This document shows, piece by piece, positions 36,172 to 46,953 of a stretch of DNA of 64,000 nt. The stretch covers positions 124,001 through 188,000 of the forward strand of contig JAOAUZ010000002.1 in NCBI GenBank assembly GCA_025464625.1, given 5' to 3'. Every line of letters starts with the position of its first letter. The stretch's first letter is position 1. The notes beneath the pieces are model-generated. The model saw only the letters and a list, made by a program, of their open reading frames with translations, had not been told where the DNA came from and did no database searches. The position numbers were made by a program, and so were the translations under genes. The stretch is from Rickettsiales bacterium (GTDB taxonomy: Bacteria > Pseudomonadota > Alphaproteobacteria > Rickettsiales > SXRF01).

Positions 36172-37116
36172 TTAGTTTATTACTGGAATGAAAAACCATC
36201 CGTCCAGCATCATAGCAGTAAATAGCACAAATAAATACAAAATAGAAAAGAGAAATGTTTTTCTTGACCACTTATCACCATCATCAATTAAAGTTTTATG
36301 CACATGGTACAAAAAAACTACATCAAGCAATAATGCACAAACTGTATAAATCATACCTGACCTAAATATTAACGGCAGCAACAAAGTGCAGCCAGTCAGA
36401 ATATAGGTATAAAACAACATCTGCCATTTTGTATATTTCGCTCCAGCAACTACAGGCATCATCGGCACACCAGCGCGAGCATAATCAGAATTTTTATATA
36501 GTGCCAACGCCCAGAAATGTGGTGGTGTCCACAGAAAAATAATCATGAATAATAAAAACGATTGTAGTGATACATCCCCTGTAACAGCAGCCCAACCAAT
36601 CATCGGCGGAAAAGCACCAGCCGCACCACCTATAACGATATTTTGCGGTGTACGTCGCTTGAGCAAAATTGTGTAAATAACCACATAAAAAAATATCGCA
36701 AAGGCAAGAATAAATGCCGCAACCCAATTCAGTGCCAACCCCATCAACATCACCGAAAGAGCGGAAAGAAATAACCCAAAAGCGAGTGCATCATCAGCTG
36801 CAATTACACCAGCAGGAATGGGACGATTTTTAGTGCGCGTCATAATCGCGTCAATATCACGATCATACCACATATTCATTGCCGCCCCCGCGCCAGAAGC
36901 AAGAGCGATGCAAGCAAGAGTTAGTAATTGCTGAAATAAATTTATGTGACCAAACCCACCAAGCAGCGCAACCATCATCCCCGCCAACCCAGTAAACACC
37001 ACCAGCGACATAACACCCGGTTTGAGCAGAGTGATGAAGTCACGGACAGTGGATGTAGGATGATTAGATGACGAGATAACAGGATAACAAGATAAAGGAA
37101 TGGTTACGGATTGCAT
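36172..37116 (-). CDS. ctaB: protoheme IX farnesyltransferase (heme O synthase)
   Basis: CtaB farnesylates heme B to heme O for cytochrome oxidase. The 314-residue UbiA-type membrane protein has the first Asp-rich motif NMWYDRDIDAIMTRTKNRPI and the second region NSDYARAGVPMMPVVAG, within eight or nine helices. The conserved protein begins only at about residue 24 (VRDFITLLKPGVMS). The residues before it, including IPLSCYPVISSSNHPTS, are encoded by a repeat element and no alternative start codon exists between them. No convincing ribosome-binding site precedes the ATG. It follows ctaD by 33 bases. Confidence 0.92.
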   Translation of the reverse strand: MQSVTIPLSCYPVISSSNHPTSTVRDFITLLKPGVMSLVVFTGLAGMMVALLGGFGHINLFQQLLTLACIALASGAGAAMNMWYDRDIDAIMTRTKNRPIPAGVIAADDALAFGLFLSALSVMLMGLALNWVAAFILAFAIFFYVVIYTILLKRRTPQNIVIGGAAGAFPPMIGWAAVTGDVSLQSFLLFMIIFLWTPPHFWALALYKNSDYARAGVPMMPVVAGAKYTKWQMLFYTYILTGCTLLLPLIFRSGMIYTVCALLLDVVFLYHVHKTLIDDGDKWSRKTFLFSILYLFVLFTAMMLDGWFFIPVIN

Positions 37117-37149
37117 CTTATCATCTCGTTATCTTATCATCACGTTATC
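37055..37149. repeat. GATAAC/AGAT imperfect palindromic repeat, partly in ctaB
   Basis: The region between the ctaD stop and ctaB, and the first 50 coding bases of ctaB, consist of repeated GATAAC, GATGAT and AGATGA units. Read on the minus strand, units such as GATAACGAGATGATAAG lie upstream of the ATG and their near reverse complement (CTGTTATCTCGTCATC) lies inside the gene, giving an imperfect palindrome. A similar structure precedes kdsA at 62811. Confidence 0.6.
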
Positions 37150-39620
<2,471 letters not shown>

Positions 39621-39718
39621 CGCTCTATACTTCTATAACTAAATGATATATTTTTTTATGAACCAGATATTACAACAATGGGTTTTGTAATCTTTCCTTG
39701 CTAGATGTGCAAGAATTT

Positions 39719-39746
39719 TTGTAGAGTAACATCAAACAGATATAAT
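39719..39746 (+). promoter_or_regulatory. promoter-like sequence for tldD
   Basis: A perfect TATAAT (39741-39746) lies 11 bases before the tldD ATG, with TTGTAG 16 bases upstream as a weak -35. Transcription would begin very near the start codon, so the mRNA may be almost leaderless; no Shine-Dalgarno is visible. Confidence 0.4.
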
Positions 39747-39757
39747 ATTGTGCATAA

Positions 39758-41200
39758 ATGTTACACAACCCTACCATTGATGATATATTTTTTGCCCGAA
39801 CAGGGCTGGATAAGCCACGACTTTTAACTATTGTTGCTGACAGTTTGCTGGGCATGGATGATGGCGAATTATTCCTTGAATATAGCCAATCAGAAGCTCT
39901 TTCTTTTGATGATGGAAAATTAAAATCTGCCAGTTTTAATACCCAGCAAGGTTTTGGCCTGCGCTCGGTTCTTGGTGAAGCCAGTGCCTATGCCCATGCC
40001 TCTGATTTAAGTGAAGCAGCTATAATTCGTGCGGTGGACACTGCCCGTGCCGTTCGCCACGGACAAAAAAATATCCACGCTGATATAGCCCCACCATTTG
40101 GTACTAATTCACAGCTTTACACAGATATAAACCCACTAAAAGAAGTAGCGTTTGAAAGAAAAATTGAGCTGCTACAACAAATAGATTCCTACGTCCGTAG
40201 TCAGGATTCACGAGTTAAACAAGTTTCTGCTTCGCTTTCTGGGCAATGGCAGGCGGTGCAGATAATAAAACCAGATGGACAAATTACTGGCGATATTCGC
40301 CCGCTGGTACGTCTTAATGTTAGCGTAATCGTTGAACAAAACGGACGTATGGAGACTGGTTCAAGCGGTGCTGGTGGGCGGGTCGCTTACGCTGGTTACA
40401 TAACCGAAACGAACTGGAAAAAACTTGCTGATGAAGCTCTACGCCAAGCACTCATAAATCTGGAGGCAATTCCCGCCCCTGCTGGTGAAATGCAGGTGGT
40501 GCTTGGTTCTGGATGGTGTGGGGTATTACTCCATGAAGCAATCGGGCATGGCTTGGAAGGTGATTTTAACCGCAAAGGCACATCCGCTTTCTCAGGCTTA
40601 CTCGGCAAACAAGTGGCGAGCAAAGGCGTAACTGTAGTGGATGACGGCACATTGTTAGACCGCAGAGGTTCAATCTCTATTGATGACGAAGGAACTCCCA
40701 GCAGTCGCAACATATTGATTGAAAACGGTATTCTGACTGGATATATCCAAGACCGCCTCAATGCAAGGCTAATGGGTATGCGGGCAACTGGCAATGGCAG
40801 ACGCGAGAGTTTTGCCTGCCAACCTATGCCACGCATGACCAACACCTATATGCTGGGGGGTGATACCAAACGCGAAGATATAATATCTTCAGTAAAAAGA
40901 GGTATTTACACAGCGCATATGGGTGGCGGACAGGTTGATATTACCTCAGGAAAGTTCGTTTTTTCTGCTTCAGAGGCATATTTGGTAGAAAATGGCAAGA
41001 TAACCGCCCCCCTTAAAGGCGTAACTTTAATAGGAAACGGCCCTGACTGTCTGACCAAGGTAAAAGCCATCGGCAATGACATGGCTCTGGATGATGGCAT
41101 CGGAACTTGTGGAAAAGCTGGGCAATCTGTCCCTGTTGGAGTTGGGCAACCTACTCTTTTAATTGATTCTTTGACCGTTGGTGGTACGCAGGTAGCATAG
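39758..41200 (+). CDS. tldD: TldD family metalloprotease
   Basis: TldD is the zinc-bearing subunit of the TldD-TldE protease, which degrades unfolded peptides and matures certain ribosomal peptides. The 480-residue sequence has the metal motif LLHEAIGHGLEGDFNRKG (HExxxH) near residue 255, the core GAGGRVAYAGYI, and the conserved C-terminal CGKAGQSVPVGVGQPTLLID. No TldE partner is in the window. A peptide gene with CxxC and a Gly run lies 222 bases downstream on the same strand. Confidence 0.94.
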   Translation: MLHNPTIDDIFFARTGLDKPRLLTIVADSLLGMDDGELFLEYSQSEALSFDDGKLKSASFNTQQGFGLRSVLGEASAYAHASDLSEAAIIRAVDTARAVRHGQKNIHADIAPPFGTNSQLYTDINPLKEVAFERKIELLQQIDSYVRSQDSRVKQVSASLSGQWQAVQIIKPDGQITGDIRPLVRLNVSVIVEQNGRMETGSSGAGGRVAYAGYITETNWKKLADEALRQALINLEAIPAPAGEMQVVLGSGWCGVLLHEAIGHGLEGDFNRKGTSAFSGLLGKQVASKGVTVVDDGTLLDRRGSISIDDEGTPSSRNILIENGILTGYIQDRLNARLMGMRATGNGRRESFACQPMPRMTNTYMLGGDTKREDIISSVKRGIYTAHMGGGQVDITSGKFVFSASEAYLVENGKITAPLKGVTLIGNGPDCLTKVKAIGNDMALDDGIGTCGKAGQSVPVGVGQPTLLIDSLTVGGTQVA

Positions 41201-41261
41201 ATAAAATTTGATATAAATTTTGCTAAAATACCCCCTATTAATAATTCCATCTTTGGAATTG

Positions 41262-41289
41262 TTACAGTTGTGTTACAGAATGATTACAG
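41262..41289. promoter_or_regulatory. three TTACAG repeats with 11-bp phasing (Pho-box-like)
   Basis: TTACAG occurs at 41262, 41273 and 41284, exactly 11 bases apart. On the minus strand this reads CTGTAAT-CATT-CTGTAAC-ACAA-CTGTAAC, close to the Pho box CTGTCAT-N4-CTGTCA(T/C). Such phasing places response-regulator subunits on one face of DNA. It lies upstream of the peptide gene at 41423. The orientation is opposite to that of the gene. Confidence 0.5.
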
Positions 41290-41422
41290 AACTGTGAAAT
41301 TGCCTTTTTACTTGTCATTTATATTTGCTCATAGTATCGCTTTTAGATATCATTAACCTATGAACAAAGATTAGCGCAAAGCTAACGGCAACAAAAAAAC
41401 AACGTAAAATGGGGAATTATCT

Positions 41423-41593
41423 ATGAAATTTAGTGCAAACCATCCGATTGAAGTTTCAGGTTCAGCTACTCCTCTAGCTGCTAAAGTATGTGAGAGTTGT
41501 GCGGCTGGTATGGGTGGTGGAATGGATTCTCCTAGTGCTAATGTGCAGAGCGTGATTGCATCTGGTCGTAGCAATACTGAACGCAGTATATAG
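41423..41593 (+). CDS. 56-residue Cys/Gly-containing peptide, unknown
   Basis: A short ORF encoding 56 residues with a CESC motif at 23-26 followed by AAGMGGGMDSP and a Ser/Asn-rich end (ASGRSNTERSI). GGGGA lies before the ATG. The gene has its own strong terminator 30 bases after the stop and a 222-base upstream region with phased TTACAG repeats, and a possible TATCAT -10 near 41350. It has no signal peptide or membrane helix. It matches no family I recognise. The nearest gene, tldD, encodes a peptide-processing enzyme, but no link is shown. Coding is supported by these signals and by the absence of stops, not by homology. Confidence 0.5.
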   Translation: MKFSANHPIEVSGSATPLAAKVCESCAAGMGGGMDSPSANVQSVIASGRSNTERSI

Positions 41594-41623
41594 ACACAAT
41601 TTTTTATAATAAAAGAATTCAAG

Positions 41624-41651
41624 GGGAAGATTTATCTTCCCTTTTTCTTTT
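41624..41651 (+). terminator. strong intrinsic terminator after the peptide gene
   Basis: GGGAAGAT (41624-41631) and ATCTTCCC (41634-41641) form a perfect eight-pair stem with a two-base loop, followed by TTTTTCTTTTTC. It ends the transcript of the 56-residue peptide gene. Confidence 0.85.
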
Positions 41652-41660
41652 TCCGATATT

Positions 41661-41735
41661 GTCATCCCGAGCGTAGCCGAGGGATCTTAGCTTTGTAAGA
41701 ATAATGACAAGATTACTCATTACATTCGGAATGAC
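41661..41735. repeat. palindromic intergenic repeat (GTCATCCCGAGC type)
   Basis: A 75-bp element starting GTCATCCCGAGCGTAGCCGA and ending with CATTCGGAATGAC, with inverted ends GTCAT/ATGAC and an inner AGGGATC. It is related in sequence style to the element at 16786, lies just after the peptide terminator, and precedes the 3' end of lpdA. Confidence 0.7.
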
Positions 41736-41747
41736 AGTCTCTTTTGG

Positions 41748-43139
41748 CTAAACGTGGACTGCACGACCTAAAACAGCAAGAGCAGCTTCTTTTACCGCTT
41801 CATTGAGTGTTGGGTGCGCGTGACAAGTTCTAAAAATATCTTCGCTACTGCCACCGAATTCCATAATCGTCACTGCTTCAGCAATTAATGTCCCTGCATG
41901 AGGTCCTATTATATGTACTCCCAGCACCCTGTCTGTTGTTGCATCAGCAATAATTTTTACAAAACCATCGGTCTGCCCCACAGCGCGCCCACGACTATTA
42001 GCCATAAATGGAAATTTTCCAACTTTATAAGAAACGCCTGATGCTTTAATTTCTTCTTCGGTCTTACCAACACTCGCCACTTCTGGCCATGTGTAAACCA
42101 CACTCGGCACTAGATTATAATCAACATGCGTTTTCTGCCCTGCCATATTTTCCACCGCAGCAACGCCGTCTTCCTCTGCTTTGTGTGCAAGCATTGACCC
42201 TGCGATTACGTCACCAATTGCGTATATCCCCACCACATTGGTTTCAAAATGACCATTAACTGCAATACGCCCGCGATTATCAAGCTTAACACCAATTTTA
42301 TCCAACCCTAAACCTTCTGTGTATGGTTTGCGCCCAATAGACACTAACACCACATCACCTTCCAGCTTGGTTGCAAGTCCACCATTTGCTGGCTCAATGG
42401 TCAATACAACATTTTTGCCCTTGCTATCAGCAGAAACTACTTTACTGCCGAGCATGAAATTCATTCCCTGTTTTTCAAGCACGCGTTGGAATTGTTTGGC
42501 AACTTCAGAATCCATTGCTCCGCCAATGCTACCCAAAAATTCTACCACGGTAACTTTCGCACCAAGCCTGCGCCACACCGAGCCAAGTTCCAAACCAATA
42601 ACCCCACCGCCAACAACAATCAGGTGGGTTGGTACTTTATCAAGCGTCAGCGCACCCGTTGATGACACAATCCTTTTTTCATCAATCTCAACATTCGGCA
42701 GCTTCATAACTTCCGAACCAGTAGCAATCAATATGCGTTTTGTTTTGATAGTTTCTTTGCCAACAACAACTTCATTCGCGCTTCTTATTTCTCCGTGACC
42801 TACAACATAAGTAACTTTATTTTTCTTGAATAAACCTTCGATGCCTTTGGTGAGATCAAGCACAACTTTATCTTTACGAGTAAGCATGGTTTTTAGATCG
42901 AGATCCAATTTTGCCTTGATACCGTGCGCTGCGAAATTATGCGTTGCATCTTCAAATTTTTCGGAAGATTCAAGCAGAGCTTTAGAAGGAATGCAACCAA
43001 CATTGAGGCAAGTTCCACCAAGCGCACCGCGCTTTTCCACACAAGCTACTTTCATACCCAACTGCGCCGCACGAATCGCCGCCACATAACCACCTGGTCC
43101 ACCACCAATAACTACTAAATCAAATTGTTCTTCAGACAT
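41748..43139 (-). CDS. lpdA: dihydrolipoyl dehydrogenase (E3)
   Basis: E3 reoxidises the lipoyl arm of 2-oxo acid dehydrogenases and makes NADH. The 463 residues show the FAD fold VVIGGGPGGYVAAIRAAQLG, the redox disulfide GGTCLNVGCIPSK, the NAD site VVGGGVIGLELGSVW, and the dimer-interface HAHPTLNEAV with the catalytic His-Glu. TAGGAAT precedes the ATG. It follows odhB by 22 bases, so it belongs to the 2-oxoglutarate dehydrogenase complex operon, whose E1 gene is not in the window. Confidence 0.97.
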   Translation of the reverse strand: MSEEQFDLVVIGGGPGGYVAAIRAAQLGMKVACVEKRGALGGTCLNVGCIPSKALLESSEKFEDATHNFAAHGIKAKLDLDLKTMLTRKDKVVLDLTKGIEGLFKKNKVTYVVGHGEIRSANEVVVGKETIKTKRILIATGSEVMKLPNVEIDEKRIVSSTGALTLDKVPTHLIVVGGGVIGLELGSVWRRLGAKVTVVEFLGSIGGAMDSEVAKQFQRVLEKQGMNFMLGSKVVSADSKGKNVVLTIEPANGGLATKLEGDVVLVSIGRKPYTEGLGLDKIGVKLDNRGRIAVNGHFETNVVGIYAIGDVIAGSMLAHKAEEDGVAAVENMAGQKTHVDYNLVPSVVYTWPEVASVGKTEEEIKASGVSYKVGKFPFMANSRGRAVGQTDGFVKIIADATTDRVLGVHIIGPHAGTLIAEAVTIMEFGGSSEDIFRTCHAHPTLNEAVKEAALAVLGRAVHV

Positions 43140-43161
43140 TTTTTATTCCTATCTTCTTATA

Positions 43162-44343
43162 TTAAAGCCCCAGCAACAACCTGCGTGGGTCTTCAATTGC
43201 TTCTTTTACTTTCACGAGGAAGGTAACGGATTCTTTGCCGTCAATGATGCGGTGGTCATAAGAAAGTGCCACATACATCATCGGACGAATCACCACCTGC
43301 CCTTTAACCGCAATTGGGCGGTCTTCGGTTTTGTGCATTCCAAGAATGCCAGATTGTGGTGGATTGATAATCGGTGTGGACATTAGCGAGCCATATACAC
43401 CGCCGTTAGAAACGGTAAATGTTCCACCTGATAAATCGCTCATCGCCAGCGAACCAAGGCGGGCTTTTTCTGCCAAACGCGCAATTTCTTTTTCAATTTC
43501 GGCAAGTGATAGCAAGTCCGCATTGCGAACTACTGGTACAACTAAACCCTGCTCTGTGCCAACTGCTACGCCAATATCATAATGGTTTTTATAAACGATT
43601 TCATCACCCTGAATTTCTGCATTAACCGCAGGTATTTCTTTGAGCGCATTCACCGCTGCTTTTACAAACAGCGACATAAACCCCATGCGCACACCATGCT
43701 TTTTCTCAAACGCATCTTTATATTCCGCACGCAGAGCAATCACATTACTCATATCAATTTCGTTGAAGGTGGTAAGAATAGCTGCGGTGTTTTGTGAATC
43801 TTTCAGACGTTTTGCAATCACCTGACGCAGCTTGCTCATTTTCACGCGTTCTTCGCGTGCGCCTTGTGGCGCAGTGGCTAATGGCTGGTGGCTAGTGGCT
43901 GGCGAAGAAACAGCAGAAATTATATCACCTTTGGTAACGCGACCATCTTTGCCAGTACCTGCGATAGAAGAAGCTGGAATTCCAGTTTCATCAAGCATTT
44001 TGCGAGCTGCTGGTCCTGATTGTGGAGCAGAAGCAGAAACAACTGGAGCAGATGATGGTGCAGGAGCAGAAGAAGCAGCTTTAGGTGCAGAAACTGCGCC
44101 AGCAGCACCAACTTCAATAAGCCCAAGCAACGCGCCAACCGCAACGGTTTTTCCTTCTGGCACATTGATAGATTTCAGCGCACCACTGGCAGGAGCATTC
44201 ACTTCCATAGTCACCTTGTCGGTTTCAAGCTCAACCAAAGGCTCATCCGCCTTAACACTATCACCAACCTTTTTGAACCAGCGCGCAATAGTTGCTTCTG
44301 AAACAGACTCACCAAGCGAAGGAACAATAATTTCACCAGCCAT
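43162..44343 (-). CDS. odhB: dihydrolipoyl succinyltransferase (E2 of 2-oxoglutarate dehydrogenase)
   Basis: OdhB/SucB transfers succinyl groups to CoA in the citric acid cycle. The 393-residue form starts [20 protein letters not shown], has the lipoyl Lys in [13 protein letters not shown], an Ala/Pro-rich linker, the E3-binding segment [20 protein letters not shown] with [13 protein letters not shown], and the catalytic domain ending [17 protein letters not shown] with active-site His and Asp. The start at 44343 follows AAGGAT. The linker between the E3-binding and catalytic domains contains a tandem repeat ([12 protein letters not shown]). Confidence 0.96.
   Translation of the reverse strand: MAGEIIVPSLGESVSEATIARWFKKVGDSVKADEPLVELETDKVTMEVNAPASGALKSINVPEGKTVAVGALLGLIEVGAAGAVSAPKAASSAPAPSSAPVVSASAPQSGPAARKMLDETGIPASSIAGTGKDGRVTKGDIISAVSSPATSHQPLATAPQGAREERVKMSKLRQVIAKRLKDSQNTAAILTTFNEIDMSNVIALRAEYKDAFEKKHGVRMGFMSLFVKAAVNALKEIPAVNAEIQGDEIVYKNHYDIGVAVGTEQGLVVPVVRNADLLSLAEIEKEIARLAEKARLGSLAMSDLSGGTFTVSNGGVYGSLMSTPIINPPQSGILGMHKTEDRPIAVKGQVVIRPMMYVALSYDHRIIDGKESVTFLVKVKEAIEDPRRLLLGL
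43874..43902. repeat. tandem GTGGCTA/GGCTGGT repeat in the odhB linker
   Basis: GTGGCTAATGGCTGGTG is followed by GCTAGTGGCTGG, an imperfect tandem repeat of GTGGCTA and GGCTGGT units within the odhB coding sequence. It encodes part of the inter-domain linker ([12 protein letters not shown] on the gene strand). Confidence 0.55.
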
Positions 44344-44510
44344 GATTTTTATCCTTAAATTATTATGATGTTTTATAATAGAGAATTTCAATTCCCGCAT
44401 TGAACGCTAAACCAAGTGCTTTTTCAACATAAAAAAGGATATTTTTGCTATTAATAACAGTTAATTAATAATAAGAAACTTGCTAGAGATAATTGGATTT
44501 GCTAGGATTG

Positions 44511-46148
44511 ATGGCTTACCCAACAATTTTTTTGTACCAAATCATGACCAAAGAACAGCAAAAAGAAAAAATTTATTTATATGATTCCACGCTACGCGAT
44601 GGGGCGCAGTCTCGCGGTGTCGATTTTACCGTAGCTGATAAACAGGCAATCGCCCGTGAGCTGGACAAAATTGGTATTGATTATATCGAAGGCGGTTGGC
44701 CCGGTGCTAATCCTAATGATGATGCTTTTTTTGCCGAACCGCCAACTCTGCGCCACGCTAAACTCTCCGCTTTTGGGATGACGCGCAGAAGCGGGCGCAG
44801 CGCGGATAACGACCCTGCCCTAAATGACCTGCTTGAAAGCGGAGCAAAATCAATATGCCTTGTTGGTAAAAGCTGGGATAAACAAATAAAATCTACACTT
44901 AATGTTTCGCTTGCTGAAAACCTAAAAATGATAAGCGATTCAATCAAACATGTTGCAAAACATAAACGCGAAGCACTCTATGACGCAGAACATTTTTTTG
45001 ATGGTTATAAATCCAATCCAGAATTCGCAATTGATTGCTTAAAAGCCGCTTTTGATGCTGGCGCACGCTGGATTGTTCTATGCGACACTAACGGTGGCTC
45101 ACTGCCCTTTGATATTGAAAAAATTGTCGGCGAAGTTGTAAAACATATTCCGAACAAGAATCTTGGGATTCACTGTCATAATGATACTGATAACGCCGTT
45201 GCCAATTCACTTTCTGCGGTGCGTGCTGGAGTGCGTCAGGTGCAGGGGACAATTAACGGGATTGGTGAGCGTTGTGGTAATGCTAACTTGATTTCTATTA
45301 TTCCAAACCTCATGTTGAAAATGGGCTTTAGCACTGGTGTTACGACAGAAAAACTTTCCTCACTCACCCTTCTTTCTCACCTTCTCGATGAACGCCTCAA
45401 CCGCGCTTCTAATCAACATGCGCCTTATGTTGGCAGTGCTGCTTTTGCTCATAAAGGCGGGCTTCATGTTTCCGCAATGGCAAAAGATTCAACGAGCTAT
45501 GAACATATAAAACCAGAATTGGTTGGAAATAAACGCACCATTTTGGTTTCTGACAAGGCTGGAAAATCAAATATCGTAGATAGACTCACGCAATTTGGTA
45601 TCAAAGTAAAAGCTGATGATGAACGAGTCAGCGAGTTGGTGCATGAAGTAAAACAGCGTGAGAAACAAGGCTATGCCTATGAAGGAGCGGAAGCAAGTTT
45701 TGAGCTTCTGGCGCGCAGGATGCTTGGCACTGTTCCTGAATATTTTACGGTGGAAAGTTTCCGCGTGATTGGTGAGCGCAGGCAAACCGCAAAAGGGAAA
45801 TTGGAAAATATCTGCGAAGCAACCGTAAAACTAATTATTGACGGCAAGGAAACAATCAATGCCGCCGAAGGTAATGGTCCTGTAAATGCCCTTGATGGCG
45901 CGCTGCGCAAAAGCCTAATCTCACATTTCCCAAGCATCAAAGATTTGATCTTGACCGATTATAAAGTGCGTATCCTAACCCCGCAGGACGGTACAAAAGC
46001 TATCACCCGCGTTATGATTGAATCACGCGATAGCAAGGGAAATATTTGGAATACTATAGGTATTTCCGCTAACGTAATCGATGCCTCTTTTAATGCTCTG
46101 CATGATTCGGTGACATATAAATTGATGAAGGATGCAAGGAGAAAGTAA
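44511..46148 (+). CDS. cimA: (R)-citramalate synthase
   Basis: CimA condenses pyruvate and acetyl-CoA to citramalate, a threonine-independent entry to isoleucine. The 545-residue protein has the HMGL barrel (YLYDSTLRDGAQSRGVDF, with Arg-Asp-Gly, and LGIHCHNDTDNAVANSLSAV) and a C-terminal LeuA-type dimer/regulatory domain. The GVDF after DGAQ is typical of the CimA subgroup, not LeuA. The ATG at 44511 has AGGATTG just before it; the family alignment would suit MTKEQQ at 44544, which lacks such a site. trmJ begins at once after the stop. Confidence 0.88.
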   Translation: MAYPTIFLYQIMTKEQQKEKIYLYDSTLRDGAQSRGVDFTVADKQAIARELDKIGIDYIEGGWPGANPNDDAFFAEPPTLRHAKLSAFGMTRRSGRSADNDPALNDLLESGAKSICLVGKSWDKQIKSTLNVSLAENLKMISDSIKHVAKHKREALYDAEHFFDGYKSNPEFAIDCLKAAFDAGARWIVLCDTNGGSLPFDIEKIVGEVVKHIPNKNLGIHCHNDTDNAVANSLSAVRAGVRQVQGTINGIGERCGNANLISIIPNLMLKMGFSTGVTTEKLSSLTLLSHLLDERLNRASNQHAPYVGSAAFAHKGGLHVSAMAKDSTSYEHIKPELVGNKRTILVSDKAGKSNIVDRLTQFGIKVKADDERVSELVHEVKQREKQGYAYEGAEASFELLARRMLGTVPEYFTVESFRVIGERRQTAKGKLENICEATVKLIIDGKETINAAEGNGPVNALDGALRKSLISHFPSIKDLILTDYKVRILTPQDGTKAITRVMIESRDSKGNIWNTIGISANVIDASFNALHDSVTYKLMKDARRK

Positions 46149-46889
46149 TTGCCTCCAATAGTCATCCTCATTCGCCCGCAGATGGGTGAAAATATTGGCG
46201 CAGTGGCGCGGGCTATGAGTAATTTTGGACTTGAAGAACTGCGCATCGTCGCCCCGCGTGACGGCTGGCCGAACCCAAAAGCAACCGAAATGGCAGCAGG
46301 CGCAGAATCAATAATCACCAGTGCAAAAATATATGATAATTTTGCAAATGCTATGGCAGATATTCATTCCGCATACGCAACAACTGCTCGCCCCCGTGAT
46401 ATGAACAAGCGAGCAGTTTCACCAGAAATTGCAATGCAAGAAATTACTGCTTCTCTTGCCCCACATCCCTCATCCCCCACTCCTATCAAATGTGCGCTAG
46501 TATTTGGCCCTGAACGCGCTGGGTTGGAAAATGAAGAGATAACCTTATGCGATAATATAATCACCATTCCTACTGGTGAAAAAAATCGCTCACTGAATAT
46601 TGCCCAATCCTCAGTGATTATTGGCTATGAATGGTTGAAGGCAAGTAGTGAGTTAGAAGTTATGAGTGTTGAGAAACAAGTTCACAACCCAGCACCTATG
46701 ACCGACATGTTCGGGTTATTTGATCAACTGGAAGAATATTTGGATGAAAGCGAATATTTCCGCACACCACATAAAAAACCAATCATGTGGCAAAACCTGA
46801 AAAATATGCTGCTTAGAGGAAAATGGAGCGAACAGGAAATCCGTACATTCCGTGGAATGTTGCGTTCACTCTGGGAACGCAGCAAATAA
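46149..46889 (+). CDS. trmJ: tRNA (Cm32/Um32) methyltransferase TrmJ
   Basis: TrmJ 2'-O-methylates position 32 of several tRNAs. The 246 residues are a SPOUT enzyme: MGENIGAVARAMSNFGLEEL, the ALVFGPERAGLENEE knot and SLNIAQSSVIIGYEW. The start is TTG, directly after the cimA TAA, with a strong AAGGAG eight bases upstream that lies within the end of cimA. The first in-frame ATG would remove the first beta strand, so TTG is right. Confidence 0.9.
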   Translation: MPPIVILIRPQMGENIGAVARAMSNFGLEELRIVAPRDGWPNPKATEMAAGAESIITSAKIYDNFANAMADIHSAYATTARPRDMNKRAVSPEIAMQEITASLAPHPSSPTPIKCALVFGPERAGLENEEITLCDNIITIPTGEKNRSLNIAQSSVIIGYEWLKASSELEVMSVEKQVHNPAPMTDMFGLFDQLEEYLDESEYFRTPHKKPIMWQNLKNMLLRGKWSEQEIRTFRGMLRSLWERSK

Positions 46890-46909
46890 TTATTGCTAAT
46901 TCTTCTGTC

Positions 46910-46929
46910 ATTTTGCTGAAGAGCAAAAT
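46910..46929. other. hairpin between trmJ and the prepilin gene
   Basis: ATTTTGCT and AGCAAAAT form a perfect eight-pair stem with a GAAG loop between two converging genes. Only a short broken T-run (TCTTTT) follows, so it may be a weak terminator or a remnant of a GTCAT-type repeat, since GTCA precedes it. Confidence 0.4.
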
Positions 46930-46953
46930 CCATGTCTTTTAACGGAAGGATTG

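Noticed and set aside
39758-41651. A ribosomal peptide biosynthesis cluster around tldD
   Set aside because: No YcaO, dehydratase, radical SAM or transporter gene is near; tldD alone is a housekeeping gene in many bacteria.
43832-44368. A 178-residue frame opposite odhB
   Set aside because: It mirrors the Ala/Pro-rich linker and lipoyl domain of odhB; no independent support.
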